The notes beneath the pieces are model-generated. The model ran no database searches, was not told the origin of the DNA, and worked only from the letters and a program-made list of their open reading frames with translations. Shown here piece by piece: positions 54,351 through 63,208 of a stretch of DNA of 64,000 nucleotides (its first letter is position 1; each line of letters starts with the position of its first letter). The DNA lies in contig CAWEXG010000002.1 in assembly GCA_963812965.1 (NCBI GenBank), forward strand, positions 372,001 through 436,000, given 5' to 3'. A program made the translations under genes and the position numbers. Source of the stretch: DASXMT01 sp963812965 (lineage in GTDB: Bacteria > Actinomycetota > Acidimicrobiia > Acidimicrobiales > RAAP-2).

Positions 54351-56330
54351 GTGATCCTGTCTGCCTCTTCTGCTTCTTCTTCTGCTACCCCTTCGTCTGC
54401 TCCTCACTTTGCCGTTGATCTCCTGACGTGCCTGCTACTTTCCCCGGGAGTGACGCTCCGCACGACGGCGACGCCGGCTGATGAAGACGGCGCTGTGCAG
54501 CAGGAGTCGGTTGACGGCGCACGGGTCGGGGTGAAACCGAGCAGGGCTGTGGCCTCGCAGGCCGTTCGTGTGACGAGCCACGTCGTGATCTGGACGGCGT
54601 TCCTGGTCCCCACCGTCATCCAGATGGCGCAAGGTTGGCGGGCCCTCGGAGACAACGCGTACGTCTCGTTCCGCTCGTACCAGGTCTTCTCTCTACGGAT
54701 ACCCCTGGTCGGCACGTGGTCGTCGGCATCGAGCCCGATCAGCCACACCTTCTACTGTCTCGGCCCGCTGTGGTTCTGGCTGCTGGCCGTGCCTGTTCGT
54801 CTCGATCCCGAACAGGGTGCGCTCTGGGGCTCAGCGCTGTGGTGCGCGGCTGCTCTCTCGCTGTGTGTCGAGGCTGTCTGGAGGACCAAGGGGTGGAAGG
54901 CCTGCGCGGTGGTTGCCTTCGTCGTTGTCGACCTTCTCTGGCTGGCTCCTCCGCTCTTCGCCGATCCACCGTGGAATGCGTTCTTCGGGCTGTTCCTACT
55001 CGTCGCCACCATCGTGTTGGCCTGGGTGGTCGCCACCGGCTCGCTTCGTTGGTGGCCCGCGCTCGTGCTCGTCGGGTCGATCGACGCGCAGTCGCACATG
55101 TTCTTCACCATCACCGCGGTCGTGCTCACGGTTGGCGCCCCTCTTCTCGGATTGGCCCGTTCGGGTTGGCCCGACCGGATCCGCTGGTTGGTGGGCGGCA
55201 TCGCCGTCGGCTTCGCTTGCTGGATCGCTCCCCTGATCCAGGAGGTGACCGGCCATCCGGGCAACATGACCCTGCTGGCAACAGAGGGACGCCGAGGCCC
55301 ATCGGTAGGCACGGAGTTCGGGTTTCGCCTGCTGGCCAGTGCCGGCTCACTGCGACCTATCTGGTTGAGGCACTATCCGACCAGCTATCTCGGTGACTAC
55401 TTCACTTTTGTCCGAACTCATGCTCCTCGTGCTGGGGGTGTGCTCATCGTGTGTGGCTTGGTCGTCGTTGGCGTGATTGCTTGGTGGGCTGGTCACCGTG
55501 ATCTGGCTGCACTGGCCGGCGTCGGCTTCGTCTGTTCGATCGGCCTGGTCGCTAGCGTCGCGTCGCTTCCCTTGAAGAATTTCGGCAGCCTGGCCTACCT
55601 GGCCTTCTCGCTATGGGTCGTGGGCATCCTGCTCTGGGTCATCGCCATCTGGAGTGTCGCCGTGCTCGTCCATGCTGTCTCTACGGCCTCTCGCCGTGCT
55701 CGTCTCCGCCTCCGTCTCCGCCTCCGCCTCCGTCTCCGTCTCCGTCTCCGCCTCCGTCTCCGCCGGCAGTCATCCGTGGCGGATCCGGACGGTAATGCTG
55801 TCGGTGCACGAGCAGCGACGGGGACAGCGAGAGGGGCAGTGACAGGGGTAGCGACGGGGGCAGTGAGAGGGGCAGCGACGGGGGCAGTGAGAGGGGCAGG
55901 ATCTGCCCAGCGACCCGTGGAGAGATGGCTGGCAGTGGTGGCGGTTGTTGTGATCCTTGTGATCGGGGTCGTCGGCATATGGCACCCTCCGACCTCTCCG
56001 TTCACTGCTCAGGACCAGGGGGCCGTCACCCAGGTTGCCAACATCACCGCTGCGATCGAGCATGCCGTTCCCCATGGGCCGGTCGCTTTCGAGCTTCGTC
56101 TTTCGGATCAAGATCTCGCTGACGAGTCGTTGCAGTCTCAGATTGTCCGGGACGCCACCAGCGTGGTCTGGCAGTTGACTGCTGACGGCCGGCAGACCGG
56201 TATCCCTCCGGCGTTGGCTGCCCTGAGCGATCCGTTCCCTCTCCCTGACCCGACCTGGCCGAACGTGGTGGTGACCATGCGGGGCAACACGGTGGTCTCT
56301 ACTGTTGTGACGACCCCGCACTCTCCTTGA
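54351..56330 (+). CDS. Polytopic membrane protein, GT-C-like, with Arg-Leu repeat
   Basis: About 659 residues with ten or more membrane helices. An early external loop (ALGDNAYVSFRSYQVFS) resembles GT-C glycosyltransferases, but no family is certain. A cytoplasmic stretch between late helices holds (Arg-Leu) repeated ten times from a hexanucleotide array, and then a Gly-Ala-Val-rich segment from a 24-bp array. Both sit in a loop, in frame. GTG 54351 is the first start; the first 75 residues are weakly conserved and may be overcalled. It is divergent from the MBOAT gene and convergent with the phospholipase gene. Confidence 0.75.
   Translation: MILSASSASSSATPSSAPHFAVDLLTCLLLSPGVTLRTTATPADEDGAVQQESVDGARVGVKPSRAVASQAVRVTSHVVIWTAFLVPTVIQMAQGWRALGDNAYVSFRSYQVFSLRIPLVGTWSSASSPISHTFYCLGPLWFWLLAVPVRLDPEQGALWGSALWCAAALSLCVEAVWRTKGWKACAVVAFVVVDLLWLAPPLFADPPWNAFFGLFLLVATIVLAWVVATGSLRWWPALVLVGSIDAQSHMFFTITAVVLTVGAPLLGLARSGWPDRIRWLVGGIAVGFACWIAPLIQEVTGHPGNMTLLATEGRRGPSVGTEFGFRLLASAGSLRPIWLRHYPTSYLGDYFTFVRTHAPRAGGVLIVCGLVVVGVIAWWAGHRDLAALAGVGFVCSIGLVASVASLPLKNFGSLAYLAFSLWVVGILLWVIAIWSVAVLVHAVSTASRRARLRLRLRLRLRLRLRLRLRLRRQSSVADPDGNAVGARAATGTARGAVTGVATGAVRGAATGAVRGAGSAQRPVERWLAVVAVVVILVIGVVGIWHPPTSPFTAQDQGAVTQVANITAAIEHAVPHGPVAFELRLSDQDLADESLQSQIVRDATSVVWQLTADGRQTGIPPALAALSDPFPLPDPTWPNVVVTMRGNTVVSTVVTTPHSP
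55701..55763. repeat. CGYCTC hexanucleotide repeat
   Basis: Sixty-three bases of alternating CGT/CGC and CTC codons, encoding an Arg-Leu copolymer of 21 residues in the membrane protein. Confidence 0.95.
55812..55905. repeat. 24-bp degenerate tandem repeat
   Basis: GCAGCGACGGGGGCAGTGAGAGGG and variants repeat about four times, about 50 bases after the hexanucleotide array, encoding GAATGAVR-type units in the same loop. Confidence 0.85.
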
Positions 56331-56474
56331 GCCTGCGGGTCGCCGGCCTGGGGGAGCGAGCCCTCTGAGCCCGGATCGATCTGGGTGTCCGGATCACCTT
56401 GCTGGCCCCGCCTCCTAGAACCGCCGCCAGCGCGACCAAAGACGACTTCGGTGCGCCTCGTTTGCTGAGGTCTC

Positions 56475-57959
56475 TTAGCTCCAGCCGTCGAGTAGTCCGG
56501 ACTGCCGCAGGCCGGCCCAAGGTTCACGATCAGCTGGCGCCTGCACCGTGGCCTCGGTCTGGACGACCTCGGCCCGGCCGGCGGCGGTCGTCGTGGCCGC
56601 TGGCTGTCCTGTCGCTGTCGTCGATGTGCTCGTGGGGGCTGGGCACGCGGCCGGGACGAAGGTACTCAGTACGGGCAGGCCCGGGACCGTTGGGTCCGGA
56701 GCGGTGAAATCGAGGGCGGTCGCCAGGTTGCCTGGGTCGGTTGGGGCTTTTGACGCATCACGCTGGGTTAAAGGCTCGAGACCCCATCGCCATTCGATGA
56801 GCTTCAGGACTGATGTGTGGTCGTAGAGGTTGTGGGTGATGGGCACTCGTTTCATACGGCCGGAAGTTGTCGCCGACCCTTTGTCGACGCGGGTGAACGG
56901 AGAAGCGATGATGCACGGCACCCGGAAGCCAGTGAGGACCTTGTTGTTGGCGTCAAGGTCCCGATCGACGCCGGTGTTGGGATTGGCGCCGATGGGGACA
57001 CCGGCGGTCACCCGACGGGCCGGAACGTGGTCGAAGAACCCGCCCCACTCGTCGTAGTTGATGACGAGCACCGTCTTGGCCCAGCCCGGCCCCGACGCCA
57101 CCGCGTGGAAGATCTGGGACAAGAAAGCATCGCCGGCGCGGAGGTCGGCCAGCGGGTGGTCGTCGTCGGAGGTTCCGTTCGACTCACCACCGAAACCCGG
57201 ATCGACGAAGGAGACGTTCGGAAGGGCGCCAGCAGCGGCATCCTCTTTGAACTGGGTGATCTTGGACGAGATGGAGTTGTACTTCGGCCCCCAGAGAGAG
57301 AGGATCGGAAAATCGCTGTAGTAGTAGTGGCCGGTGGGCCCTCCGAACTGGTTAAGCCGGTCCCAGATCGTAGGAAGCGTCGATACCTCGAAGGTGTCGG
57401 CGAGGCGGTCGGTCTGCGCGGCGTGCTGAAAGACGCGGTTTGAAAAGGTGGGGCCCAGAATCGAGCAGAAGTAGCGATCGCAGGTGGTGTACTGACGGGC
57501 GAGGTTGCTCATGAACGGGCGGTCGGCAGCCGTGTAGTAGCTGATGGCGAAGGAGTCGTTGGCGGTATCGGTGAGGAACCCGTCCATCCGGCCGTTGTTG
57601 TACTGGATCCGGCCACCCGAATAGGAGTGGTCGGGGTCCACGAAGCCGCAGCCGTCCAACTGATGCTGGTGGTACGTCTTGTGGCTCTTTCCGCTGGGGC
57701 CAACGTAGGTGAGCCCGGCCTGGCGACCGTCTGCACCCGGAAGCCAGCCCAGTAGATGGTCGAAGCTACGGTTCTCCATCATCACGAGCACGACGTGCTC
57801 GATCCCCGAGTGACCCGGTTCCGGCAAGACGACATCGGGAACAGAAGATCGTTCCAGTTCCATCGGGGTTGCCGGCGATTGTGCCAGCTTGCTGCCCAGA
57901 AGCACGATGCCGGAGGCCCCCAGCGCCCCTTTGACAAACTCCCGTCGGCCCAACGCCAT
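56475..57959 (-). CDS. Tat-secreted phosphoesterase, phospholipase C/AcpA type
   Basis: A 494-residue enzyme. The N-terminus is a Tat signal (GRREFVKGALGASGIVLLG). The phosphoesterase core has VLVMMENRSFDHLLGW (metal Glu and Asn), SFVDPGFGG, DDDHPLADLRAGDAFL and INYDEWGGFFDHVPAR (metal Asp/Glu/His). A Thr/Ala-rich tail follows the domain. ATG 57959 has GAGGGG about 8 bases upstream and is preferred over GTG 57980. It hydrolyses phosphate esters, probably phospholipids, outside the membrane. It is convergent with the membrane protein gene. Confidence 0.9.
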   Translation of the reverse strand: MALGRREFVKGALGASGIVLLGSKLAQSPATPMELERSSVPDVVLPEPGHSGIEHVVLVMMENRSFDHLLGWLPGADGRQAGLTYVGPSGKSHKTYHQHQLDGCGFVDPDHSYSGGRIQYNNGRMDGFLTDTANDSFAISYYTAADRPFMSNLARQYTTCDRYFCSILGPTFSNRVFQHAAQTDRLADTFEVSTLPTIWDRLNQFGGPTGHYYYSDFPILSLWGPKYNSISSKITQFKEDAAAGALPNVSFVDPGFGGESNGTSDDDHPLADLRAGDAFLSQIFHAVASGPGWAKTVLVINYDEWGGFFDHVPARRVTAGVPIGANPNTGVDRDLDANNKVLTGFRVPCIIASPFTRVDKGSATTSGRMKRVPITHNLYDHTSVLKLIEWRWGLEPLTQRDASKAPTDPGNLATALDFTAPDPTVPGLPVLSTFVPAACPAPTSTSTTATGQPAATTTAAGRAEVVQTEATVQAPADREPWAGLRQSGLLDGWS

Positions 57960-58144
57960 CTGGTTCCCCTCTGTCGTCACCAGTCAATACTCTCAGGGCG
58001 CACGGCACGGGCTACCTCGCGGCTGTGAACAGGTCCTGAGAACGCCGGTGTCGGTGTTGTTGTCGAGAAGACCGGTGATCTGTCGTTGTGCGGGACGCTG
58101 CCGTCGATGGGCTCTGGTCAGCCCTACTGCGGCGGCGTTGATGG

Positions 58145-58615
58145 TTATCCAGCTGCAGCAGCCTCGAGCTGGGCGATGTCGAGCTTGACCATCTTCAGCA
58201 CTGCCTGCATAACCCGGTTTGCGCTCTCGGCGTCGGCACTGCTCATCAGTTCGCCCAACCGGGTGGGCACGATCTGCCAAGAGACCCCGAAGCGGTCTGT
58301 GAGCCAACCGCACTGCGAAGGTTCACCTCCATCGAGGAGCCGGTCCCAGTAGTAGTCGATTTGTTCTTGGGTCTCACAGTCGACGACGAATGAGATAGCC
58401 GGTGTGAAGTGGAACGTGGGCCCACCGTTGAGCGCCATGAACGGCCTTCCGTCGAGCTCAAAAGTCACCATGAGAGTCGAGCCTTCGTCGCCGGGCGTGT
58501 CAGGGCCGTACGTGCTGTTTGTGAGCCGCTTCGAGTTAGGGAAGATCGAGATGTACTGATCGACCGCAGCATCGGCATCACCGTCGAACCATAGGCAGGG
58601 CGTGATCGGAGCCAT
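58145..58615 (-). CDS. PhnB-like VOC-fold protein
   Basis: A 156-residue VOC protein of the PhnB/3-demethylubiquinone methyltransferase-like family: TPCLWFDGDADAAVDQYISI, LDGRPFMALNGGPTFHF, YYWDRLLDGGEPSQCGWLTD and FGVSWQIVPTRLGEL. No enzymatic function can be assigned. It stands alone, with about 185 bases before the phospholipase gene and 239 bases of featureless DNA on the other side. Confidence 0.87.
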   Translation of the reverse strand: MAPITPCLWFDGDADAAVDQYISIFPNSKRLTNSTYGPDTPGDEGSTLMVTFELDGRPFMALNGGPTFHFTPAISFVVDCETQEQIDYYWDRLLDGGEPSQCGWLTDRFGVSWQIVPTRLGELMSSADAESANRVMQAVLKMVKLDIAQLEAAAAG

Positions 58616-58854
58616 CTTCAGATTCTAGAACGACCAAGCCATGAATGCCGCTGCCGTGATACGGGCGATCATGAGCGCGGGTCTCCGGATGCCCCGTGCT
58701 TGTTCTGCCAGGCCGGACTACTCAGCGAACGCGTAAATAGTAACGAGCCGGCTATGAGTGAACAGCATTAACTGGAGTAAACGGTGTTCACAAGGTCGCT
58801 CGCACTCTGTATATCCGTATCTTCTGTCCCGACATCTCTGAGACAGAAGAACCC

Positions 58855-60006
58855 CTACCCATCAGGTGGCGGCCGCTCATTCCGTAGCCGGTTGTGAAAC
58901 CCGCACAACAACCTGCCGTTCTCCTGGGTTGTCGGTCCACCGGCCGCATAAGGGATGATGTGGTCTACCTGACAGGCGTATCCAGGACGGTCGCAGGTGG
59001 GATGAGTACATCTCTGGTCTCGCAGCTCAATAGCCCTACGAGTCGCTCCGGTGAACAGTCTGGCGGTAGCGCTCACTTCCACTCGACCTGCCGGAGTGAA
59101 CACGGCTCGCTCGATGAAGGCCTCGTTTAAGAAGGGAAGCAGGGATCCTGGTGCAACCGGTGTGCCCTCAGCCAGCTGGCAGATGCGGCCGTGGAGTGTC
59201 TCGTAGCCCACGAGCACAGAGAACAAGGGAGCCGGTCGTCGTCCGTTTGGTGGTGCCGTGGCCGATCTCGTTGCCATCTCGACCAGGGCATCGGCTCGGC
59301 GCTGTGATGGGGTGCGGGCCAGATCGTTGATCGTGGGCTCTCGACCAAGGGTGGCGTGGGCATCCTTCCAGTCAGCGTCGAACAACGCTTGTTCCAGACG
59401 TTCCAGCTCACCAGAGACGATGACACCCGATAGCGGATCCAGCGTCATCTGTCCGAGCCACATGCCTGAGAAGCTGTTTTCCAGATAGACGTCTCTGCGA
59501 GTGCGTTGGCGTTCGGCTCGCTCTTCGGTGCCATCGGGGTCGGCCAGCTGACGCCAGTAGCCAAGAGCTCGGGTAAAAGGCTCGAACCGCAAGGTACGGG
59601 CCTGGTCCACCAACATGGCCTCGTCCCTCTGGAAGGCATCTTCGGTGACCTCTGTACACACGGCAGCCAGGGTGTCGACGTGGTGGACGGTGAGCTCGCC
59701 TCGTGACCAGGCGTGCTCGCTATGAGGCAGGTGGCGTAAGGCCCGGGCCCGACGGACCAGGCGCCGAGCGTGTGAGCTCGGCAGATGACACTTTGCAGCC
59801 AGCCAGGATGCCGTGGTCTGTGCCCCATCCAGAGCCCACACTCCCGAAGTGTCGAAGCAGGCCGTGGCTCTGGTGACAACGGCATCGAGACGGGCAAACT
59901 GACGCTGGAAGGCTTCCATGGACTCGGCGTCGCCAAAGATGGTGGGGTCGGCTGTCGTCAGGTCGTCGATGGCCTCTTCCAGGGTTTTCAGGGCACAAAG
60001 ATCCAT
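58855..60006 (-). CDS. DUF222/HNH endonuclease domain protein
   Basis: A 383-residue protein of the actinobacterial 13E12-like group. The N-terminal helical DUF222 domain (TTASWLAAKCHLPSSHARRL, HSEHAWSRGELTVHHV) leads to a C-terminal HNH nuclease: CTHPTCDRPGYACQVDHIIP, then GPTTQENGRLLCGFHN. These genes occur in many copies in actinobacteria and may be mobile or selfish. ATG 60006. The 239 bases to its left (58616-58854) hold nothing recognisable. Confidence 0.9.
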   Translation of the reverse strand: MDLCALKTLEEAIDDLTTADPTIFGDAESMEAFQRQFARLDAVVTRATACFDTSGVWALDGAQTTASWLAAKCHLPSSHARRLVRRARALRHLPHSEHAWSRGELTVHHVDTLAAVCTEVTEDAFQRDEAMLVDQARTLRFEPFTRALGYWRQLADPDGTEERAERQRTRRDVYLENSFSGMWLGQMTLDPLSGVIVSGELERLEQALFDADWKDAHATLGREPTINDLARTPSQRRADALVEMATRSATAPPNGRRPAPLFSVLVGYETLHGRICQLAEGTPVAPGSLLPFLNEAFIERAVFTPAGRVEVSATARLFTGATRRAIELRDQRCTHPTCDRPGYACQVDHIIPYAAGGPTTQENGRLLCGFHNRLRNERPPPDG

Positions 60007-60123
60007 GCCTCCAGGATGACAGGAGGGTGTGACTGATAAGTAGCGAGTGGGGTGGTGCGTGAGGGTCGCTCGACGAGCCCGTCGATTGCAGATATACAGG
60101 CTCGGGCCAACGAGGGGGGATCT

Positions 60124-62022
60124 ATGGCGGGTGTGGTCGAGAGTGACCTGAGCAGTGAATTGGCCGACGGGCTAGAAGATCCAGCTCCTGAACCAACCGG
60201 CCAGACCGATGGGATGGCCCCCCAGCCAGTCGGCTTCAACCCTGCCATTGTGAAGGGCCGTTCGCGGACCCTTGTCTGGACCGTCGTGGCGGTCATCACG
60301 GGCTTATCTGGCCTTTCCTACTCGTGGGGAATGACCAAGGATCTTCTAGAACCCTTCTATCAGGCAGCCGTGGGCAGCATGGCCCTGAACTGGCACAACT
60401 TCTTCTACGGCGCCTTCGACCCGGCGGGCACTGTGACCATCGACAAACTCCCCGGTGCCTTTTGGCTGCAGGCGCTGTCGGTCCGCGCTTTCGGCAATCA
60501 CACGTGGACCATGGTCCTCCCCCAGGTTGTGGCCGGGATGCTCACCGTCGTTTTCCTCTTCAAGGCTGTTGAACGACTGATGGGGACGGCGGCGGGGATC
60601 GCGGCCGCCGTTATCCTCGCGGCCAGTCCCGCCACTGTTGCCCTCAATCGAGGCAACATCGCCGACACCACCATGACGCTCTTCCTGGTCTTGGCGGCCG
60701 ACGCCGTCTCGGCCGCCATCATGTCAGGGCGGCAGCGACATCTGGTGCTTGCCGGGCTCTGGATCGGGTTCGCCTTTCAGGCGAAAATGCTCGAGGCCTG
60801 GCTGGTCTTACCGGCTTTTGCATTGGCCTACCTGTTCGCCCGGACTGATCGGTGGAGCCACAAGCTACGACAAGTGGCCATCGGTGGGCTGGTGGCGGTC
60901 GTGGTGTCCCTGTCGTGGATGACCATGGTTACCCTTACCCCGGCCGCCAACCGTCCTTACGTGGACGGAAGCCAAAACAACTCTGTCTATGAGCAAGTAT
61001 TCGTCTACAACGGTTTTGGACGTACCAACCCGCAAAGCGGATTTCAACAGTTCACCGCAGGGCTTCATCTTCCGTCGGAAATTCTCGACGGGCCGTCACC
61101 GGCCTGGAATCGGCTCGTGCAAGACGGATATGGGCGGGACGCCGGCTGGCTGCTGCCTGCGGCGTTGATAGTTGGCGTCGGAGGACTTTTCACTCGACGT
61201 CGTAGCTACTTCATTCTCTGGGCCGGGTGGCTGATCACAATGGTTCCAGTTTTTTCCGACATCATTATTTTCCACTCGTATTACTTGGGAGCGCTCGCCC
61301 CACCGATGGCGGCGATCATCGGCGCTGGAGTCGTCGGTCTGTGGGAATCCCGAACCGAGGTGAGGTCGGTGGTGGCACGTCACCGTGCTGCGGCCGCCGT
61401 GGTCGTGGCAGGAACCGTGGTCTACAGCGTCTGGTTGATCCGATCGTCCGGAGCGGTTGCGCCGAACTGGCTCTGGCCCCTGGCGATCTCCATCGGGGGT
61501 GTGGCCGTCGCGCTCCTTGTGATCTCGGCCGTGTGGTCCAACCGAAAGCTCCTGACCGTTGCGCTCATCGCCGGTGCGGCCGCAGTGCTCGTCATACCGG
61601 CGACCGGATCGGCACTGGTCGTCTCCCAGCAGCGAGGAGCCTTCGATACTCCGTTCGAATCGGCGAAGACAGCCGCGCAGTGGAACGCCCTGCTCGGATC
61701 ATCGAAGGCGATAGGGTCGTTCCTTCCCCAGCTGGAGAAGCTCCAGATGGGGTCTCCATATGTCATGGCGGTCTATACGTCTGCGGTTGCGTCAGAGTTC
61801 ATCGATGTAAGCGGCAAGGAGATCCTCCCCATCGGTGGATTCACCGGCTCTATTCCCGAGCCGACCGTGAGCCAGCTGAAGTCCTACATCCGACAAGGTA
61901 AGTTCCACGTCGTTCTGGTATTAGGGAAGAGTCGCGATCCGAGGATGCTGTGGATTACATCCCACTGCCAATCTCATTCGATCGTCTATGTGTGTACTCC
62001 CGGTGACGTGCCAGTTCCTTGA
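60124..62022 (+). CDS. GT39-type polyprenyl-phosphate glycosyltransferase (ArnT/PMT-like)
   Basis: A 632-residue polytopic protein. The first external loop reads NFFYGAFDPAGTVTIDKLPG, with the acidic pair typical of this actinobacterial ArnT-like family, and FGNHTWTMVLPQVVAG follows. A C-terminal soluble domain (about 61640-62022) includes LPQLEKLQMGSPYVMAVYTS. ATG 60124 is set by GAGGGGGG just upstream. It should transfer a sugar from a lipid carrier to an envelope acceptor; identity unknown. Confidence 0.88.
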   Translation: MAGVVESDLSSELADGLEDPAPEPTGQTDGMAPQPVGFNPAIVKGRSRTLVWTVVAVITGLSGLSYSWGMTKDLLEPFYQAAVGSMALNWHNFFYGAFDPAGTVTIDKLPGAFWLQALSVRAFGNHTWTMVLPQVVAGMLTVVFLFKAVERLMGTAAGIAAAVILAASPATVALNRGNIADTTMTLFLVLAADAVSAAIMSGRQRHLVLAGLWIGFAFQAKMLEAWLVLPAFALAYLFARTDRWSHKLRQVAIGGLVAVVVSLSWMTMVTLTPAANRPYVDGSQNNSVYEQVFVYNGFGRTNPQSGFQQFTAGLHLPSEILDGPSPAWNRLVQDGYGRDAGWLLPAALIVGVGGLFTRRRSYFILWAGWLITMVPVFSDIIIFHSYYLGALAPPMAAIIGAGVVGLWESRTEVRSVVARHRAAAAVVVAGTVVYSVWLIRSSGAVAPNWLWPLAISIGGVAVALLVISAVWSNRKLLTVALIAGAAAVLVIPATGSALVVSQQRGAFDTPFESAKTAAQWNALLGSSKAIGSFLPQLEKLQMGSPYVMAVYTSAVASEFIDVSGKEILPIGGFTGSIPEPTVSQLKSYIRQGKFHVVLVLGKSRDPRMLWITSHCQSHSIVYVCTPGDVPVP

Positions 62023-62182
62023 TGCTGCTTTGTGGAGTTTTGGAACGGCCGGACAAGTGTCCCTCTCTCCTCACCCGCTCTCCCGTCTCGGGTGGGCCCC
62101 GGATGGCTCATTGAGCGGTGCTTTTGTCGTCACCGGGCGGGACTACCAGTCGCAGAGTTGATCAGGGCCGAACTCGGTCTCC

Positions 62183-62260
62183 GATGTCTTGAGACATCAC
62201 AAGAGCGCCCTCGGCAGTGTCCGGTTCCATGACTTAGTGGACACCATGTCCCAGGACATC
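62183..62260. mobile_element. Probable IS481-like end scar
   Basis: GATGTCT-TG-AGACATC (62183-62198) and ATGTCC-CA-GGACAT (62246-62259) are near-identical palindromes, each followed by CACA. Between them GTGTCCGGTTCCATGAC starts an inverted pair GTGTCC/GGACAC. Such motifs are familiar from the ends of IS481-type elements in actinobacteria. No transposase remains. Confidence 0.35.
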
Positions 62261-62563
62261 ACAGGGGATAGGTGATAGGGCCATTCGAAACATCCGTCGA
62301 TCGAAACAAAACAAAAGAGAACACGTTCACGATTCTTCGGCGTTGATGTTCACAACGCCCCCCTAAATGAACGTCACACTTCCCGGTAGTAAGTTTGAAA
62401 TCGAACGGGCTGAGCTTCCTGTCCGAGTGTTGAGGTTGCACATCCACCCCATTGAGGGGTCCGGCGATGGACTCTGTGGTTCCTTCCACAGACCCAAGGA
62501 GCCCATCACCGTGACCCACACAGAGATCATCTACCGCCGCCGCCGGTCGCAGTGGAGCCGATC

Positions 62564-62610
62564 GGAGGAAATCCTACCCAGATTGGCGATATGTGAGTAT
62601 GATTTCCTCC
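62564..62610. promoter_or_regulatory. Inverted repeat and -10 element at the AbiE promoter
   Basis: GGAGGAAATC (62564-62573) is the exact reverse complement of GATTTCCTCC (62601-62610), 27 bases apart. TATGAT (62598-62603) overlaps the right arm, and ATG follows at 62612, so the mRNA should be leaderless. AbiEi antitoxins are known to repress their operon through inverted repeats at the promoter. Confidence 0.6.
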
Positions 62611-62611
62611 C

Positions 62612-63208
62612 ATGGATACGATCGGAGCCTCGGATCTCCGAGAGCAGCTGGGCGACACGTTTACCTACGGCGAGGCCAAGCAGGCCGGCGTCGGCGACCG
62701 GCGCTTGTACGCCTTGCGCGACAGCGGGGAGATCATCGCGCTCGGCGGGGGCGTCTACCGCTGGGCCGACGCGCCGCTTGCCGACTCCGACCTGATCGAG
62801 ATCGCTGAGCGAGTCCCACGCGCCACGCTGTGCCTGGAGACTGCGCTCGCTCGCCATGGCCTGATCGACGCCATTCCGGTCGCCATCGACATCGCCATCC
62901 CCCGAGGAAGCACTCGTCCAGTCCTTCAAGCGCCGTCTCGAATTCACCAGTTCGATCCTCGCACCTTCGACCTGGGCCGAGAAGAGCTGGAAGTCGGCGC
63001 CCGCCGGCCACTCGGGTTGTACTCGGCAGAGCGGTCCCTGATCGATGTCGTCCGCCTTCGCCACCTCGAGGGCAGCGAGGTCGCCTGGGAAGCGCTGCGG
63101 CGTTGGCTGGGCCGCTCGGGCCGCAGCCCAGCCCAGCTGATCGAGCTGGCGAAGAAATTCCCCCATACCGAGCCCGCACTGCGCCGGGCGCTGGAAGTCC
63201 TGTTGTGA
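62612..63208 (+). CDS. AbiEi-family type IV antitoxin
   Basis: A 198-residue protein. The N-terminus (FTYGEAKQAGVGDRRLYALR, then GGVYRWADAPLADSDLIEIA) is the winged-helix domain of AbiEi-type antitoxins; the rest (ATLCLETALARHGLIDAIPV, SAERSLIDVVRLRH) matches the AbiEi C-terminal domain. ATG 62612 has no ribosome binding site and lies 9 bases after a -10 element. Its stop overlaps the GTG of the toxin gene. It represses the operon and counters the nucleotidyltransferase toxin. Confidence 0.88.
   Translation: MDTIGASDLREQLGDTFTYGEAKQAGVGDRRLYALRDSGEIIALGGGVYRWADAPLADSDLIEIAERVPRATLCLETALARHGLIDAIPVAIDIAIPRGSTRPVLQAPSRIHQFDPRTFDLGREELEVGARRPLGLYSAERSLIDVVRLRHLEGSEVAWEALRRWLGRSGRSPAQLIELAKKFPHTEPALRRALEVLL

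Larger units (their letters stand above)
62023..62611. other. Gene-free stretch with insertion-sequence-like palindromes
   Basis: About 590 bases with no supported gene. The left-centre (62183-62260) carries palindromes resembling the ends of an IS481-type element. The centre (62280-62400) is AT-rich. The right end holds the AbiE operator. A minus-strand frame at 62259-62519 shows no domain and is not called. Confidence 0.55.
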
